A DNA stretch of 40,521 nt, taken from positions 1-40,521 of the forward strand of contig CAUFRO010000018.1 of assembly GCA_959027945.1 (NCBI GenBank), given 5' to 3'. A program made the translations under genes and the position numbers. The notes below the pieces were generated by a model that saw only the letters and a program-made list of their open reading frames with translations, made no database searches and was not told the origin of the DNA. This stretch comes from an uncultured Collinsella sp. (GTDB lineage: Bacteria > Actinomycetota > Coriobacteriia > Coriobacteriales > Coriobacteriaceae). Shown piece after piece: positions 23,440 through 32,065 of this stretch (position 1 is the first letter of the stretch; the number at the start of each line of letters is the position of its first letter).

Positions 23440-26400
23440 ATGCTCATTCACCGTATAGCCGCGCAGCTCTACACTGCCGAGGCACTGCAGACCGTCGAGG
23501 CCGGGCTCGATTCTGGCGAGGACGTGACGCTGGCCGTGTCTCAGTCGGGCCGAACACTTATGGCGGCCGCCCAGTTTGCGCGCCGTCCGCGCCCGACGGT
23601 CTACATTGTGAGCGGCGAGGATGCGGCCGATCGCGCCGCGCGCAGCCTTGCCGCCTATGTGGGCCTGGCGCACGTGTTCCGCTTTCCCGAGCGCAAGGAC
23701 TATCCGTGGCGCGAGCAGGCGCCCGACGACGCCGTGGTAGCGCAGCGCTGCGAGGCCCTGGGACGCATCGTGCGCGGGGACAACTGCATCATGGTTGCCT
23801 CGGCTCGCGCGTTGCTGCGCTGCGTGCCGCCAGTCGAGAGCCGCTACTGGGAGTCCACGACCTTTGCGGTGGGCGAGGAGATTCCTTTTGACGAGGTGCC
23901 GCATCGCCTGGTGGGCATGGGCTACACCAATGCCGGTGCCGCTGATGCGCCCGGTCTGTTCCGCGTTCACGGCGACACCGTCGAGGTGTTCCCCGCACAA
24001 GAGAAAGCGCCCGTGCGCATCGAGTTCTTTGGCGACGAGATTGATCGCATTCGCCGCATGGTGAGCTCAACGGGGCAGACCATCGGCAACGAGGACAGTA
24101 TCGAGATCTTCCCCTGCCGTGAGCTGGCGCTTACCGACGATGCCGTCCATAACATGCACGTGGCGCTCTACCGCGCCAGCCAGGACGATAGTAAGCTAGC
24201 AGCGCTGCTCGAGATGGTGGATGCGCGCATCGTCACGCCCGAGCTCGACCGCTTTTTGCCGGTGATGTACGGCCAGACCGTGAGCCCGCTGGCACACGTG
24301 AGCGGCAAGGCGCTCGTGGTCCTGTCCGAGCCGCGCTCGCTGTTCGACGACTGTCTGCGCGCCTACGAGGATATCGAGGCGCGTGCCGGCGAGGCGGGGA
24401 TTGGCCGACTGGATGGCCTGTATGTACGCGCTCAGCAGCTCGATTTTGGTGCCCAGCAGCGCCTGAACTATGTGAGCCTCATCCGTGCCGGTGGTGCGGT
24501 GACGGCCGAGCTCAAGATTGAGCAGCCGGCCATCGCAGGCTCGGACAACCGTTTTATGACGCGCATCCAGGAGGTCGTGGGCAAGCGCTATGCTTGCGTG
24601 TTTGCCATCCCCGACCGCGGTGCGCGCGAGTCGATGGAGCTCACCTTTGGCGACGAGGGCATTACCTTTGAGGAGTCGCTGACGGCCGCGCCCGAAAACG
24701 CCGGCGTCATTGGCGAGCGCGTGCGCGTGGCGGCGGCGGATTCCGCCGACCGTGCCGCACGCCAGGAGGCCCACGCTTCCATTCGCGAGCGTAAGGCCGA
24801 CGCGCTCAACGCCCGCTCGCTCGAGGCGGGCGCCGCGCAGGCTGCCGCCGGCGCCGCCGTGCCCACCATCTCGCGCGGGCGCGTGACCTTTGTGGACGCC
24901 GCCCTGCCGCAGGGCGTGGTGGTGCCCGACGCCAATTTGGCCGTGTTCTCGATCGCCGACCTCAACGCCCGCATGGATGCCAACCGCGCGCGCAGCCGCC
25001 GCAAGGTTGACATTACGCAGATCACCTTCCCGTTTAAGCCGGGCGACTACGTGGTGCACGCTACCCACGGCATCGCGCTCTTCAGCGAGATCGCGCGCCA
25101 GGAAGTGGGTGGCAAGGAGCGCGACTACTTTTTGCTGGAATATGCCGACGGCGACAAGCTCTACGTGCCGCTCGAGCAGGTCGACCGCATCACACGATAC
25201 GTTGGTCCCGACGGCGATAAACCGCGCTTGACCAGGCTCAACACCGCCGACTGGACGCGTGCCACCAACAAGGCACGCAAGAACGCCAAAAAACTGGCGT
25301 TTGACCTGGTCGACCTGTATACGCGCCGCTCGTCGATTACCGGTATCGCCTGCCCGCCCGACACGCCCGAGCAGATCGAGATGGAGGAGAGCTTCCCTTA
25401 CGACGAGACGCGTGATCAGCTGGAGGCCATCGCCGACATTAAGGCCGACATGGAAGCGCCCAAGCCCATGGACCGCCTGCTGTGCGGCGACGTGGGCTTT
25501 GGCAAGACCGAGGTCGCCCTACGCGCAGCGTTTAAGTGCGTGGACTCCGGCCGCCAGGTCATGGTGCTCTGCCCCACGACCATTCTGGCCCAGCAGCACT
25601 ACGAGACGTTCTTTGAGCGCTTTGCCCCGTTTGGCCTTGAGGTCGAGGTGCTCAGCCGCTTCCGTACGCCGGCGCAGCAAAAGCGCGCGCTCAAGGCGTT
25701 TGCCGATGGCGCGATCGACGTGCTCATCGGCACGCATCGTCTGCTTTCGGCCGATGTGAACCCCAAGAACCTGGGCCTGGTGATCATCGACGAGGAACAG
25801 CGCTTTGGTGTGCAGCACAAGGAGCAGCTCAAGAACCTGCGCGAGCAGATTGACGTGCTCACGCTTTCGGCAACGCCTATTCCGCGAACCATGCAGATGG
25901 CTACGAGCGGCGTGCGCGACATGAGCCTGATCACCACACCGCCGACCGGGCGTCGTCCCGTGATCGTGCACGTGGGGGAGTACGACCCCGATGTGGTGAG
26001 CGCGGCGATTCGCCTGGAGGTGGGCCGCGGCGGCCAGGTGTACTACGTGTCCAACCGCGTTAAGACCATCGATGACGCCGTGGCGCGCGTGCATGAGGCC
26101 GCGCCCGAGGCGCGCGTGGGCGTGGCACACGGCAAGATGAGCCCGCGCGAGGTCGAGGACGTGATGATTGAGTTCGCGACCAAAAAGATCGATGTGCTCA
26201 TCGCCACGACCATCGTGGAGAGCGGCATCGACAACGCAACGGCCAACACGCTGATCATCGAGGACTCGCAGCGCCTTGGCCTGGCGCAGCTCTACCAGCT
26301 CAAGGGCCGTGTGGGCCGCTCTGCCACGCAGGCCTACGCGTACTTTATGTTCCCCGGCGAGCTGCCGCTCACCGAGGAGGCAACGGCGCGCCTGACCGCA

Positions 26401-27072
26401 CTTTCCGAGTTCCAGGACCTGGGCAGCGGCATGCGCATCGCCATGCGCGACCTAGAGATCCGTGGCGCCGGTTCGCTTATGGGAGCCGAGCAGCACGGCA
26501 ACCTGTCGAGCGTGGGCTTTGATCTGTTTACGCAGATGCTGGGCCAGGCCGTGGCCGAGGCGCGCGGCGATGACGACGCCGGCGTGGAGGCGGCGAGCGT
26601 GGGTATTAACCTGCCGGCCGACTACTTCTTGTCCGAGGAGTACCTGCCGGCGGTGGACCAGCGCGTGCTCGTGTACCGTAAGCTCGCAGCGGCCGAGGAC
26701 CTGGAGAGCATTGACGAGGTGCAGGAAGAGACCGAGGCCGCGCATGGTGAGCTGCCGTTGGCGGGACTCAACCTGTTCAATCGCGCGCGCATCCGCATTC
26801 GCGGCGAGCGCCTGGGGCTCGAGAGCGTCACGCTCAGCGGCGGTCGCATCACGTTTTTGGGCGTCGACGTGCCCAAGAAGGTGGCCTTTGAGCTTAAGAC
26901 CCGCTATGGCGCGGTGAACTTCCCCAAGAGCCGCAAGTTGTCGGTGCCCTACAAGGCGGGCGCCGGCGCGGGCAGCGGCCTGGGTCGCGGTCTCGACGCC
27001 AACGACGGCACCGGCCCCGTGGCCGCGGCACTCATGCTGCTGCAGCAATTAGGCGCGAGCGACGATGACTAA
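23440..27072 (+). CDS. mfd: Transcription-repair coupling factor Mfd
   Basis: A 1210-residue ATPase that displaces RNA polymerase stalled at lesions and recruits UvrAB. Domains in order are the UvrB-like N-terminal region, the CarD-like RNA-polymerase-interaction domain starting near residue 534 (P-G-D-Y-V-V-H-A-T-H-G-I), and two RecA-like motor domains. Walker A G-D-V-G-F-G-K-T-E lies near 683, D-E-E-Q-R-F-G near 783 and G-R-V-G-R-S in motif VI. The TRCF C-terminal domain starts around 1030. GGAGG precedes ATG 23440. The length is normal for the family. An Ala/Arg-rich insertion near 430-480 follows the UvrB-like part. Confidence 0.97.
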   Translation: MLIHRIAAQLYTAEALQTVEAGLDSGEDVTLAVSQSGRTLMAAAQFARRPRPTVYIVSGEDAADRAARSLAAYVGLAHVFRFPERKDYPWREQAPDDAVVAQRCEALGRIVRGDNCIMVASARALLRCVPPVESRYWESTTFAVGEEIPFDEVPHRLVGMGYTNAGAADAPGLFRVHGDTVEVFPAQEKAPVRIEFFGDEIDRIRRMVSSTGQTIGNEDSIEIFPCRELALTDDAVHNMHVALYRASQDDSKLAALLEMVDARIVTPELDRFLPVMYGQTVSPLAHVSGKALVVLSEPRSLFDDCLRAYEDIEARAGEAGIGRLDGLYVRAQQLDFGAQQRLNYVSLIRAGGAVTAELKIEQPAIAGSDNRFMTRIQEVVGKRYACVFAIPDRGARESMELTFGDEGITFEESLTAAPENAGVIGERVRVAAADSADRAARQEAHASIRERKADALNARSLEAGAAQAAAGAAVPTISRGRVTFVDAALPQGVVVPDANLAVFSIADLNARMDANRARSRRKVDITQITFPFKPGDYVVHATHGIALFSEIARQEVGGKERDYFLLEYADGDKLYVPLEQVDRITRYVGPDGDKPRLTRLNTADWTRATNKARKNAKKLAFDLVDLYTRRSSITGIACPPDTPEQIEMEESFPYDETRDQLEAIADIKADMEAPKPMDRLLCGDVGFGKTEVALRAAFKCVDSGRQVMVLCPTTILAQQHYETFFERFAPFGLEVEVLSRFRTPAQQKRALKAFADGAIDVLIGTHRLLSADVNPKNLGLVIIDEEQRFGVQHKEQLKNLREQIDVLTLSATPIPRTMQMATSGVRDMSLITTPPTGRRPVIVHVGEYDPDVVSAAIRLEVGRGGQVYYVSNRVKTIDDAVARVHEAAPEARVGVAHGKMSPREVEDVMIEFATKKIDVLIATTIVESGIDNATANTLIIEDSQRLGLAQLYQLKGRVGRSATQAYAYFMFPGELPLTEEATARLTALSEFQDLGSGMRIAMRDLEIRGAGSLMGAEQHGNLSSVGFDLFTQMLGQAVAEARGDDDAGVEAASVGINLPADYFLSEEYLPAVDQRVLVYRKLAAAEDLESIDEVQEETEAAHGELPLAGLNLFNRARIRIRGERLGLESVTLSGGRITFLGVDVPKKVAFELKTRYGAVNFPKSRKLSVPYKAGAGAGSGLGRGLDANDGTGPVAAALMLLQQLGASDDD

Positions 27073-27084
27073 CAAGTAGGGGGC

Positions 27085-27123
27085 GTGGCGGGGCAGAGCT
27101 ACCAGTTGTTCTTTGCCCGCCAC
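27085..27123 (+). terminator. Hairpin after mfd
   Basis: GTGGCGGGGCAGAG (27085-27098) pairs with CTTTGCCCGCCAC ending at 27123, with one bulge. No T-run follows, so it may be a pause or stability hairpin rather than a strong terminator. Confidence 0.5.
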
Positions 27124-27159
27124 CTCGCAGGTTGATTCCAGCCCCATCGAAAGGAAAGC

Positions 27160-28023
27160 ATGTTCGGGTACATCTACAAGAAAGACGCCGCCGCTATCGC
27201 GGTTGTCCTGTGTCTTTGTCTGGGCGTGGGCAGTTTCTTCGATTATCAGATCTCGAGCGCGCTGTTCAACATCGGCAGCATGTACGGCCGCTTTATCGAG
27301 GCCGCTGGCGAGTTGCCGTTTGAGCTGACGGCGAGCATCGCGGGCGTTATGCTCGTGCGCGCGGTGCGTCCCGACTCCAGGGGCAGTAAATGGCTTGCCG
27401 CGCTCGGCATCCTCGTCAACGTTGGCCTGACCGGCTACGAGATCGTTTCGTCCCTGAGGGTTGGCGGTAAACTCATTGCGGCTCAGTTGGTGCTGACGTT
27501 TGTGCTGGTCATCGCTGCCAACCTTATCGTCTATCGCCTCACGCGCACGACCGAGCCCGACGAACTCACGCGCTGGGCGTTGATGGTGCTTGCCGTGTGG
27601 ATCGCTCAGGCCATCATCCTCAACGTGATCGTCAAGCCACTGTGGTCGCGCCCGCGCATGCGCGTGATCGAGGTCACGCCGGGGCTCAATTTTCAGCCGT
27701 GGTGGGTGATCGGCAATCCCGACAAGTGGACCTATATCGCCGCCGGCGTGATCAAGGACGGGTTCAAGTCGTTTGCGAGCGGACACACGGCGCATGCGGC
27801 GATCGGCCTTATGCTCGCCGGGCTTCCCGCGGCAGCCTTTAAGGAAAAACCGTCGCGTCGCCGCGTGATTTTTTGGGCGGCGGCTGTGATCGCGGCGCTC
27901 GTCGCCTTTGGGCGCATCGTGATAGGTGCGCACTTTTTGAGTGACGTGAGCTGCGGTTTTGCCCTGGTACTGGCACTTGAGTGCCTTGCCGCGCGCATTG
28001 CCTATCCCAACGGCGTACAATAG
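27160..28023 (+). CDS. PAP2-family membrane phosphatase
   Basis: A 287-residue integral membrane protein with five to six helices. The phosphatidic acid phosphatase type 2 motifs are present in order: V-K-P-L-W-S-R-P (C1, with a shorter K-to-RP spacing than classical), F-A-S-G-H-T (C2) and G-R-I-V-I-G-A-H-F-L-S-D-V (C3, with the catalytic His and supporting Asp). It probably dephosphorylates a lipid phosphate such as phosphatidate or undecaprenyl pyrophosphate on the outer membrane face. GAAAGGAAA precedes the ATG. It sits 87 bp after mfd and 45 bp before the aldolase-like gene. Confidence 0.85.
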   Translation: MFGYIYKKDAAAIAVVLCLCLGVGSFFDYQISSALFNIGSMYGRFIEAAGELPFELTASIAGVMLVRAVRPDSRGSKWLAALGILVNVGLTGYEIVSSLRVGGKLIAAQLVLTFVLVIAANLIVYRLTRTTEPDELTRWALMVLAVWIAQAIILNVIVKPLWSRPRMRVIEVTPGLNFQPWWVIGNPDKWTYIAAGVIKDGFKSFASGHTAHAAIGLMLAGLPAAAFKEKPSRRRVIFWAAAVIAALVAFGRIVIGAHFLSDVSCGFALVLALECLAARIAYPNGVQ

Positions 28024-28068
28024 CTCCGTTTGAATCATCTGGCCGATACCCGGTAAGAGAGGATTGCC

Positions 28069-29094
28069 ATGCTCGCGTTTAACAACGATTATTCCCACGG
28101 CGCACATCCGGCAGTGCTGCAGGCGCTCGTCGACACCAATATGGAGCCGCAGCCCGGCTACGGTACCGATGCGCACACCGAGCGCGCCAAGCAACTTATT
28201 CGCGAGGCCTGCCAGGCCCCTGATGCCGACGTGTTTTTTCTGGTGGGCGGCACGCAGGCCAACGCGACGGTGATCGACATGCTGCTTGCGCCCTACGAGG
28301 GCGTCGTTGCTGCTGAGACTGGCCACGTCGCCTGTCACGAGGCGGGCGCTATCGAGTTTGGCGGCCACAAGGTGCTCACCATCCCCGGCTACGAGGGCAA
28401 GATGCACGCCGAGGACCTCGAGAACTATATCCAGGTGTTCTACGAAAACGAGAGCTACGAGCACACGGTGTTCCCGGGTGCCGTGTATGTGAGCCTATCG
28501 ACCGAGTACGGCACGCTGTACTCCAAGGCCGAGCTCGCGGCGATTCACGCGGTGTGCCAGAAGCGCGAGATTCCGCTGTTTGTGGACGGTGCTCGCCTGG
28601 CCTATGCGCTGGCGGCCGATGAGTGCGACATTACCCTGCCCGAGCTGGCGCAGCTGTGTGACGTGTTCTACATCGGCGGCACCAAGTGTGGTGCGCTCTG
28701 CGGCGAGGCTGTGGTGTTCTGTGGCATGCACGCCCCGGCGCACCCCATTCCGCGTATTAAGCAGCATGGCGCACTGCTCGCCAAGGGCCGCCTGACGGGT
28801 GTGCAGTTTGAGGCGCTCTTTACCGATGGCCTGTATTTTGAGATTGGTCGCCAGGCGATTGAGACCGCTCAGGCGCTGCGTCGCGTGCTGCATGAGCGCG
28901 GCTACCAGTTCTTCTTGGAGACGCCGACCAACCAGCAGTTTGTGATTCTGCCCAACGAGGGCATGGCGCGCATTCGCGAGCATGCCTCGATCGAGTACTG
29001 GGAAAAGTACGATGAGACCCACACGGTGGTGCGCTTTTGCACCAGCTGGGCCACGACGCAGGAGGATATCGACGCGCTGGCGGCGGTTCTGTAG
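28069..29094 (+). CDS. Low-specificity threonine aldolase-like PLP enzyme
   Basis: A 341-residue fold-type I PLP enzyme of the beta-eliminating lyase / threonine aldolase group. Visible features are F-N-N-D-Y-S-H-G at the N-terminus, G-G-T-Q-A-N (phosphate cup, 60-65), His87 (G-H-V-A-C-H) stacking on the cofactor, Asp173 in F-V-D-G-A-R-L, and the Schiff-base Lys206 in Y-I-G-G-T-K-C-G. It should cleave threonine or allo-threonine to glycine and acetaldehyde, or act on a similar beta-hydroxy amino acid. AGAGGA lies upstream. A perfect terminator follows. Confidence 0.87.
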   Translation: MLAFNNDYSHGAHPAVLQALVDTNMEPQPGYGTDAHTERAKQLIREACQAPDADVFFLVGGTQANATVIDMLLAPYEGVVAAETGHVACHEAGAIEFGGHKVLTIPGYEGKMHAEDLENYIQVFYENESYEHTVFPGAVYVSLSTEYGTLYSKAELAAIHAVCQKREIPLFVDGARLAYALAADECDITLPELAQLCDVFYIGGTKCGALCGEAVVFCGMHAPAHPIPRIKQHGALLAKGRLTGVQFEALFTDGLYFEIGRQAIETAQALRRVLHERGYQFFLETPTNQQFVILPNEGMARIREHASIEYWEKYDETHTVVRFCTSWATTQEDIDALAAVL

Positions 29095-29112
29095 CCTGAT
29101 GTAATGACGAGG

Positions 29113-29154
29113 GGCCGCCTTGCGCTGGGTTTAGCGCAAGGCGGCCTTTGTTTT
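29113..29154 (+). terminator. Strong terminator after aldolase gene
   Basis: A perfect 14-bp stem, GGCCGCCTTGCGCT (29113-29126) with AGCGCAAGGCGGCC (29133-29146), is followed by TTTGTTTTT. Confidence 0.93.
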
Positions 29155-29171
29155 TGAGGGAGAAGGGTTGT

Positions 29172-29762
29172 ATGACCGAGATGTCCGAGCCGACGATTCG
29201 CCTGGCGACGCCCGATGATGCGCCGGCGTTGCTTGCCATCTATGAGCCGTATGTGCGCCAGACGGCGATAACCTGCGAATACGCGGTGCCGAGCGTTGAG
29301 GAGTTCGCCGGGCGTATTGAGCGTACGCTCAAGCGCTATCCGTATCTGGTGATGGAGTTGGACGGGCGTCCGGTAGGCTATGCCTACGTGAGTCCGCTTA
29401 ACAGCCGCGAGGCATACGACTGGTCGGTCGAGACGTCGATCTACCTGGCACGCGATGTGCGCCATGGCGGGCTGGGTCGCAAGCTGCACGATGCGCTCAA
29501 GCAATGCCTGGTCGCGATGGGCATCACCAACATGTGCGCGCTCATTGCCGTGCCGCACGATAAGGACGACGAGTATCTGACGCACAACAGTCAGGATTTC
29601 CATGCCCATATGGGGTATCGCCTGGTGGGCGCCTTCGACCGCTGCGCCCAAAAGTTCGGCCGCTGGTACGACATGTGCTGGATGGAGCTGGTCCTGGCCG
29701 AGCGCACACCCAATCAACCCAAACCAACCTGGTTCCCCGACCTTCCCAAACCTACCATTTAG
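29172..29762 (+). CDS. GNAT acetyltransferase, phosphinothricin-acetyltransferase-like
   Basis: A 196-residue N-acetyltransferase. It starts I-R-L-A-T-P-D-D-A-P-A-L-L-A-I-Y-E-P-Y-V, shows V-G-Y-A-Y-V in the central strand and the acetyl-CoA pyrophosphate loop R-H-G-G-L-G-R-K near residues 98-105, then M-G-Y-R-L-V. This arrangement is typical of the PAT-like COG1247 branch, whose members acylate amino acids or small amines and are not necessarily herbicide-resistance enzymes. GAAGGG precedes the ATG at 29172. It converges with the GntR gene, with a shared hairpin in the 21-bp gap. Confidence 0.83.
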   Translation: MTEMSEPTIRLATPDDAPALLAIYEPYVRQTAITCEYAVPSVEEFAGRIERTLKRYPYLVMELDGRPVGYAYVSPLNSREAYDWSVETSIYLARDVRHGGLGRKLHDALKQCLVAMGITNMCALIAVPHDKDDEYLTHNSQDFHAHMGYRLVGAFDRCAQKFGRWYDMCWMELVLAERTPNQPKPTWFPDLPKPTI

Positions 29763-29785
29763 GGACAGGTTTATTTTGGCAGGTT
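29749..29785. terminator. Bidirectional hairpin between convergent genes
   Basis: AACCTACCA (29749-29757) pairs with TGGCAGGTT (29777-29785) with one mismatch, enclosing TAGGGACAGG. It overlaps both convergent stop regions. It belongs to a set of GGGAC-containing palindromes seen several times in this window. Confidence 0.55.
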
Positions 29786-30506
29786 AGCCGATGGGTTCGG
29801 TGTATTTGGCGCGGTCGGTGCGCTGGATGCGCTTGGAGACGTGGAGCGGGCGGCCGTCGGTGTCGTAGACGTAGTCGGTGATCAGGATCAGCGCCTGCCC
29901 GCGCTCGACGTTGAGCAAAAACGCCTCGTTTTGCGAGGCGTAGCACACCTCAAAGGTCTTATGCCCCTGTGCCGGCGCGCGATGGAACTCCTGTCGCAGC
30001 GTGGCGTAGAGCGAACCGTTGATATCGCGATCGATGAGTGCTTCAAAGCTCGGTGGTAGATAGGTAGTCTCCAGGCACAGCGGCGCATCGTCCAGATAGC
30101 GCAGACGGACAAGTTTGACGAGCTTGCTGCCCACGGCCGCATCAAAGAACTTAGCTATACTGCCGCCCGCCTTGGTAAAGCCCGAGTCCACCGTGCGCGT
30201 GGTGGGCTTCATGCCCTGACCCTGGACCTGCGCCGTATAGCTCGAAAACACCAGGTTGTTCTCGTGGAGCGCCGGCGTGTCGGCCACAAAGGCGCCGCGC
30301 CCGCGCTCGGTTCGAACCAGACCCTCATAAACGAGCACCTTAAGGGCATGGCGTACGGTGCTGCGCGACAGCCCCGATTCGTCCATGAGCTCCATCTCGG
30401 ACGGCAGCTTGTCTCCGCGTGCGTAGATGCCGGCGGCGATGCGGTCGCGAAGCGTACCCGCCAAGCGCTCGTATTGGGCCAGTTTCTTTTTAGACGAAGC
30501 GTTCAT
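29784..30506 (-). CDS. GntR/HutC-family regulator 1
   Basis: A 240-residue transcription factor. The N-terminal winged helix (about 10-75) has L-R-D-R-I-A-A-G-I-Y...G-D-K-L-P-S-E-M-E-L and L-S-R-S-T-V-R-H-A-L-K-V-L, ending with G-R-G-A-F-V. A UTRA effector domain (about 95-238) of the HutC type binds a small phosphorylated sugar or amine. It is divergent from the SIS deglycase at 30712, so it most likely controls that gene and itself, with an Amadori-sugar phosphate as a plausible effector (inferred). Confidence 0.88.
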   Translation of the reverse strand: MNASSKKKLAQYERLAGTLRDRIAAGIYARGDKLPSEMELMDESGLSRSTVRHALKVLVYEGLVRTERGRGAFVADTPALHENNLVFSSYTAQVQGQGMKPTTRTVDSGFTKAGGSIAKFFDAAVGSKLVKLVRLRYLDDAPLCLETTYLPPSFEALIDRDINGSLYATLRQEFHRAPAQGHKTFEVCYASQNEAFLLNVERGQALILITDYVYDTDGRPLHVSKRIQRTDRAKYTEPIG

Positions 30507-30520
30507 GCGATCAACCTGTA

Positions 30521-30675
30521 TCTAACTTGTATGCGTATCTAATCAAGCATGTATTCAATACAACAACAAAACCGCTGGTAGCTAGCTATCGAAAACCGCA
30601 TCAGCAAAATTTCTAAGATAAATATAGCATACAACTAGTCGACATAACCAAAACATGTATGTAACTTGTATGCCA
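30521..30675. promoter_or_regulatory. Divergent operator region of GntR 1
   Basis: A 205-bp AT-rich gap holds TAACTTGTATGC twice as exact 12-bp direct repeats (30523-30534 and 30662-30673). It also holds the palindrome TGTATT-C-AATACA (30550-30562) and further TGTAT-type half-sites (around 30656 and 30629). These are candidate GntR/HutC binding sites, one repeat near each divergent gene start. Confidence 0.6.
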
Positions 30676-30711
30676 TCGAGAGCATCAAACGAGAAGAAAG
30701 GCTGATGCACG

Positions 30712-31704
30712 ATGACTACTCAGGAACAGGTTAAGGATGTCGTTTCCCAGGTTTTGGCTGACAAGGCAGACAAGGGCGGCATCAAGCGCGTCGTGTGGAT
30801 TGGCGCTGGTGGATCCAACGGCGGCAACTATCCTGCCCAGTACTTTATGGAGCACGAGGCCACGCAGGTCGTGAGCTCCAGCTACACCAGCAACGAGTTC
30901 GTGCACGCAACCCCTGCCTACGTCAACGAGAACACCCTGGCCGTCGTCGTGTCCATGCGCGGCACCAAGGAGACCATCGTCGCCGCCCAGGTCGCCAAGG
31001 ACCACGGCGCCAGCACCATCGCAATCTATGTTGACGAGTCCGGCCTCACCGAGGTCTGCGACTACAAGATCCAGTACGACAGCTTGGCCGTCGACGAGTC
31101 CTGCATGGGCCGCACCAACTCCGCCGTCGTGACCATGATCGCCATGGAGCTCACGCAGCAGACCGAGGGCTATGCCGAGTACGAGACCGCTATGGCCGCG
31201 TTCGACTTGGTCGACCCCATCTATCGCAAGGCCGTCGAGTACACCCGTCCGCTTGCTGCCAAGTGGGCCGAGCAGAACGCCGACAAGCCCTGCATTAATG
31301 TCATGGCTCAGGGTCCGCTTTTTGGTGCCGCCTACGTCTTTAGCATCTGCAACGTGCAGGAGATGCTGCAGATCGACTCCTGCACCATCAACACCTGCGA
31401 CTTCTTCCACGGTCCTTTCGAGATTCTGGACAAGCGCACCTCGCTGTTCCAGCTCATCAGCGTCGGCCGCAGCCGCTGCAACGACGAGCGCGGCATCCGC
31501 TTCGTCAACCAGTACGGTGGCGAGCGCGTCTATCAACTCGACGCCAAGGAGCTCGGCCTCAACGACATCAAGGACAGCGTGAGCGAGTACTTCAACCACC
31601 TGATCTTTGCCCCGATCCTCAACAACGTGTACATGCGCGCGCTCTCCGCCGTCACCCACAAGGACTACATGACGCGCCGCTACATGTGGAAGCTTGACTA
31701 CTAA
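30712..31704 (+). CDS. SIS-domain sugar-phosphate deglycase 1 (FrlB/Gfr-like)
   Basis: A 330-residue cytoplasmic protein with two SIS (sugar isomerase) domains. W-I-G-A-G-G-S-N-G-G-N-Y-P-A is the first phosphosugar-binding loop (29-42), S-M-R-G-T-K-E-T the second, and H-G-P-F-E-I-L-D the catalytic-region motif in the second half. It ends Y-M-W-K-L-D-Y like its paralogue at 36132. It resembles fructosamine/glucosamine-type 6-phosphate deglycases (FrlB, GfrE, GfrF), which split phosphorylated Amadori adducts into hexose 6-phosphate and the free amine. AAAGG lies upstream of ATG 30712. The neighbouring PTS supports this role, but substrate identity is not proven. Confidence 0.8.
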   Translation: MTTQEQVKDVVSQVLADKADKGGIKRVVWIGAGGSNGGNYPAQYFMEHEATQVVSSSYTSNEFVHATPAYVNENTLAVVVSMRGTKETIVAAQVAKDHGASTIAIYVDESGLTEVCDYKIQYDSLAVDESCMGRTNSAVVTMIAMELTQQTEGYAEYETAMAAFDLVDPIYRKAVEYTRPLAAKWAEQNADKPCINVMAQGPLFGAAYVFSICNVQEMLQIDSCTINTCDFFHGPFEILDKRTSLFQLISVGRSRCNDERGIRFVNQYGGERVYQLDAKELGLNDIKDSVSEYFNHLIFAPILNNVYMRALSAVTHKDYMTRRYMWKLDY

Positions 31705-31706
31705 GA

Positions 31707-31874
31707 GTTACGCGGTTTTACCAAACCGCGTAACGGGCCGACGCTGCGCGGGCCGCATTTGGACAATCTGACGTTCAACTTCAAGGGCGCGACCAGAAGG
31801 TCAGCGCCCTTTCGTTTCACGTCACCTTGTCTCAAATGCGACCCGCTCGCTGATTTATGCTCAACCAGCGGCGC
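31707..31874 (+). ncRNA. Multi-stem conserved element, copy R1
   Basis: It begins 2 nt after the deglycase stop. The first hairpin has arms 31707-31718/31723-31734 (12 bp perfect). P2 is 31748-31761/31833-31846 (13 of 14 pairs), P3 TGACGT (31769-31774)/ACGTCA (31819-31824), and P4 AAGGGCGC (31783-31790)/GCGCCCTT (31804-31811) with an inner GACC-AGAA-GGTC. P5 is CGCTG (31848-31852)/CAGCG (31866-31870). Linkers GGCCGACGCTG, CAATCTGACGTTCAA, TTTCACGTCACCTTG and TTATGCTCAACCAGCG are identical in copy R2 at 40137, while the P2 stem is entirely different. This is either a structured RNA or the hairpin body of a mobile palindromic element. Confidence 0.55.
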
Positions 31875-31878
31875 TTTA

Positions 31879-31930
31879 GTCGTTGGGGACGTACTTAAAC
31901 GACTAGGCATTCAGGAACGTCCCCAACGAC
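31879..31930. repeat. GGGGAC palindrome
   Basis: The perfect 14-bp arms are 31879-31892 and 31917-31930 (GTCGTTGGGGACGT and its complement). A further related half-copy, CATCCCCAATGA, lies near 31946-31957. The CCCCAACGAC end is also found at 317-327. It is probably a dispersed REP-like repeat. The rest of 31931-32000 holds nothing else recognisable. Confidence 0.6.
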
Positions 31931-32009
31931 AGTTCATTTAAGAACATCCCCAATGAGTATGCTGGGAAGCAGATTTTTCCGTTCGGCGATTTGTGTCTTG
32001 AAAAATGTA

Positions 32010-32025
32010 TATAACGACTATAACG
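32010..32025 (+). promoter_or_regulatory. Shared box upstream of EamA gene
   Basis: TATAACGACTATAACG matches the box at 33299-33314 upstream of the PTS at 14 of 16 positions, and contains a direct repeat of ATAACG. GTATATAACG overlapping its left edge occurs in inverse orientation at 39364-39373 ahead of the second GntR gene. It is a candidate regulator site or -10 region. Confidence 0.5.
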
Positions 32026-32065
32026 TAGTGTGAAACATATTGGAAACAATACCGAGGAGGCTGCG

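Noticed and set aside
29172..29762. Phosphinothricin-resistance gene
   Set aside because: The GNAT branch is right, but members act on many amines; nothing in the sequence or context points to resistance.
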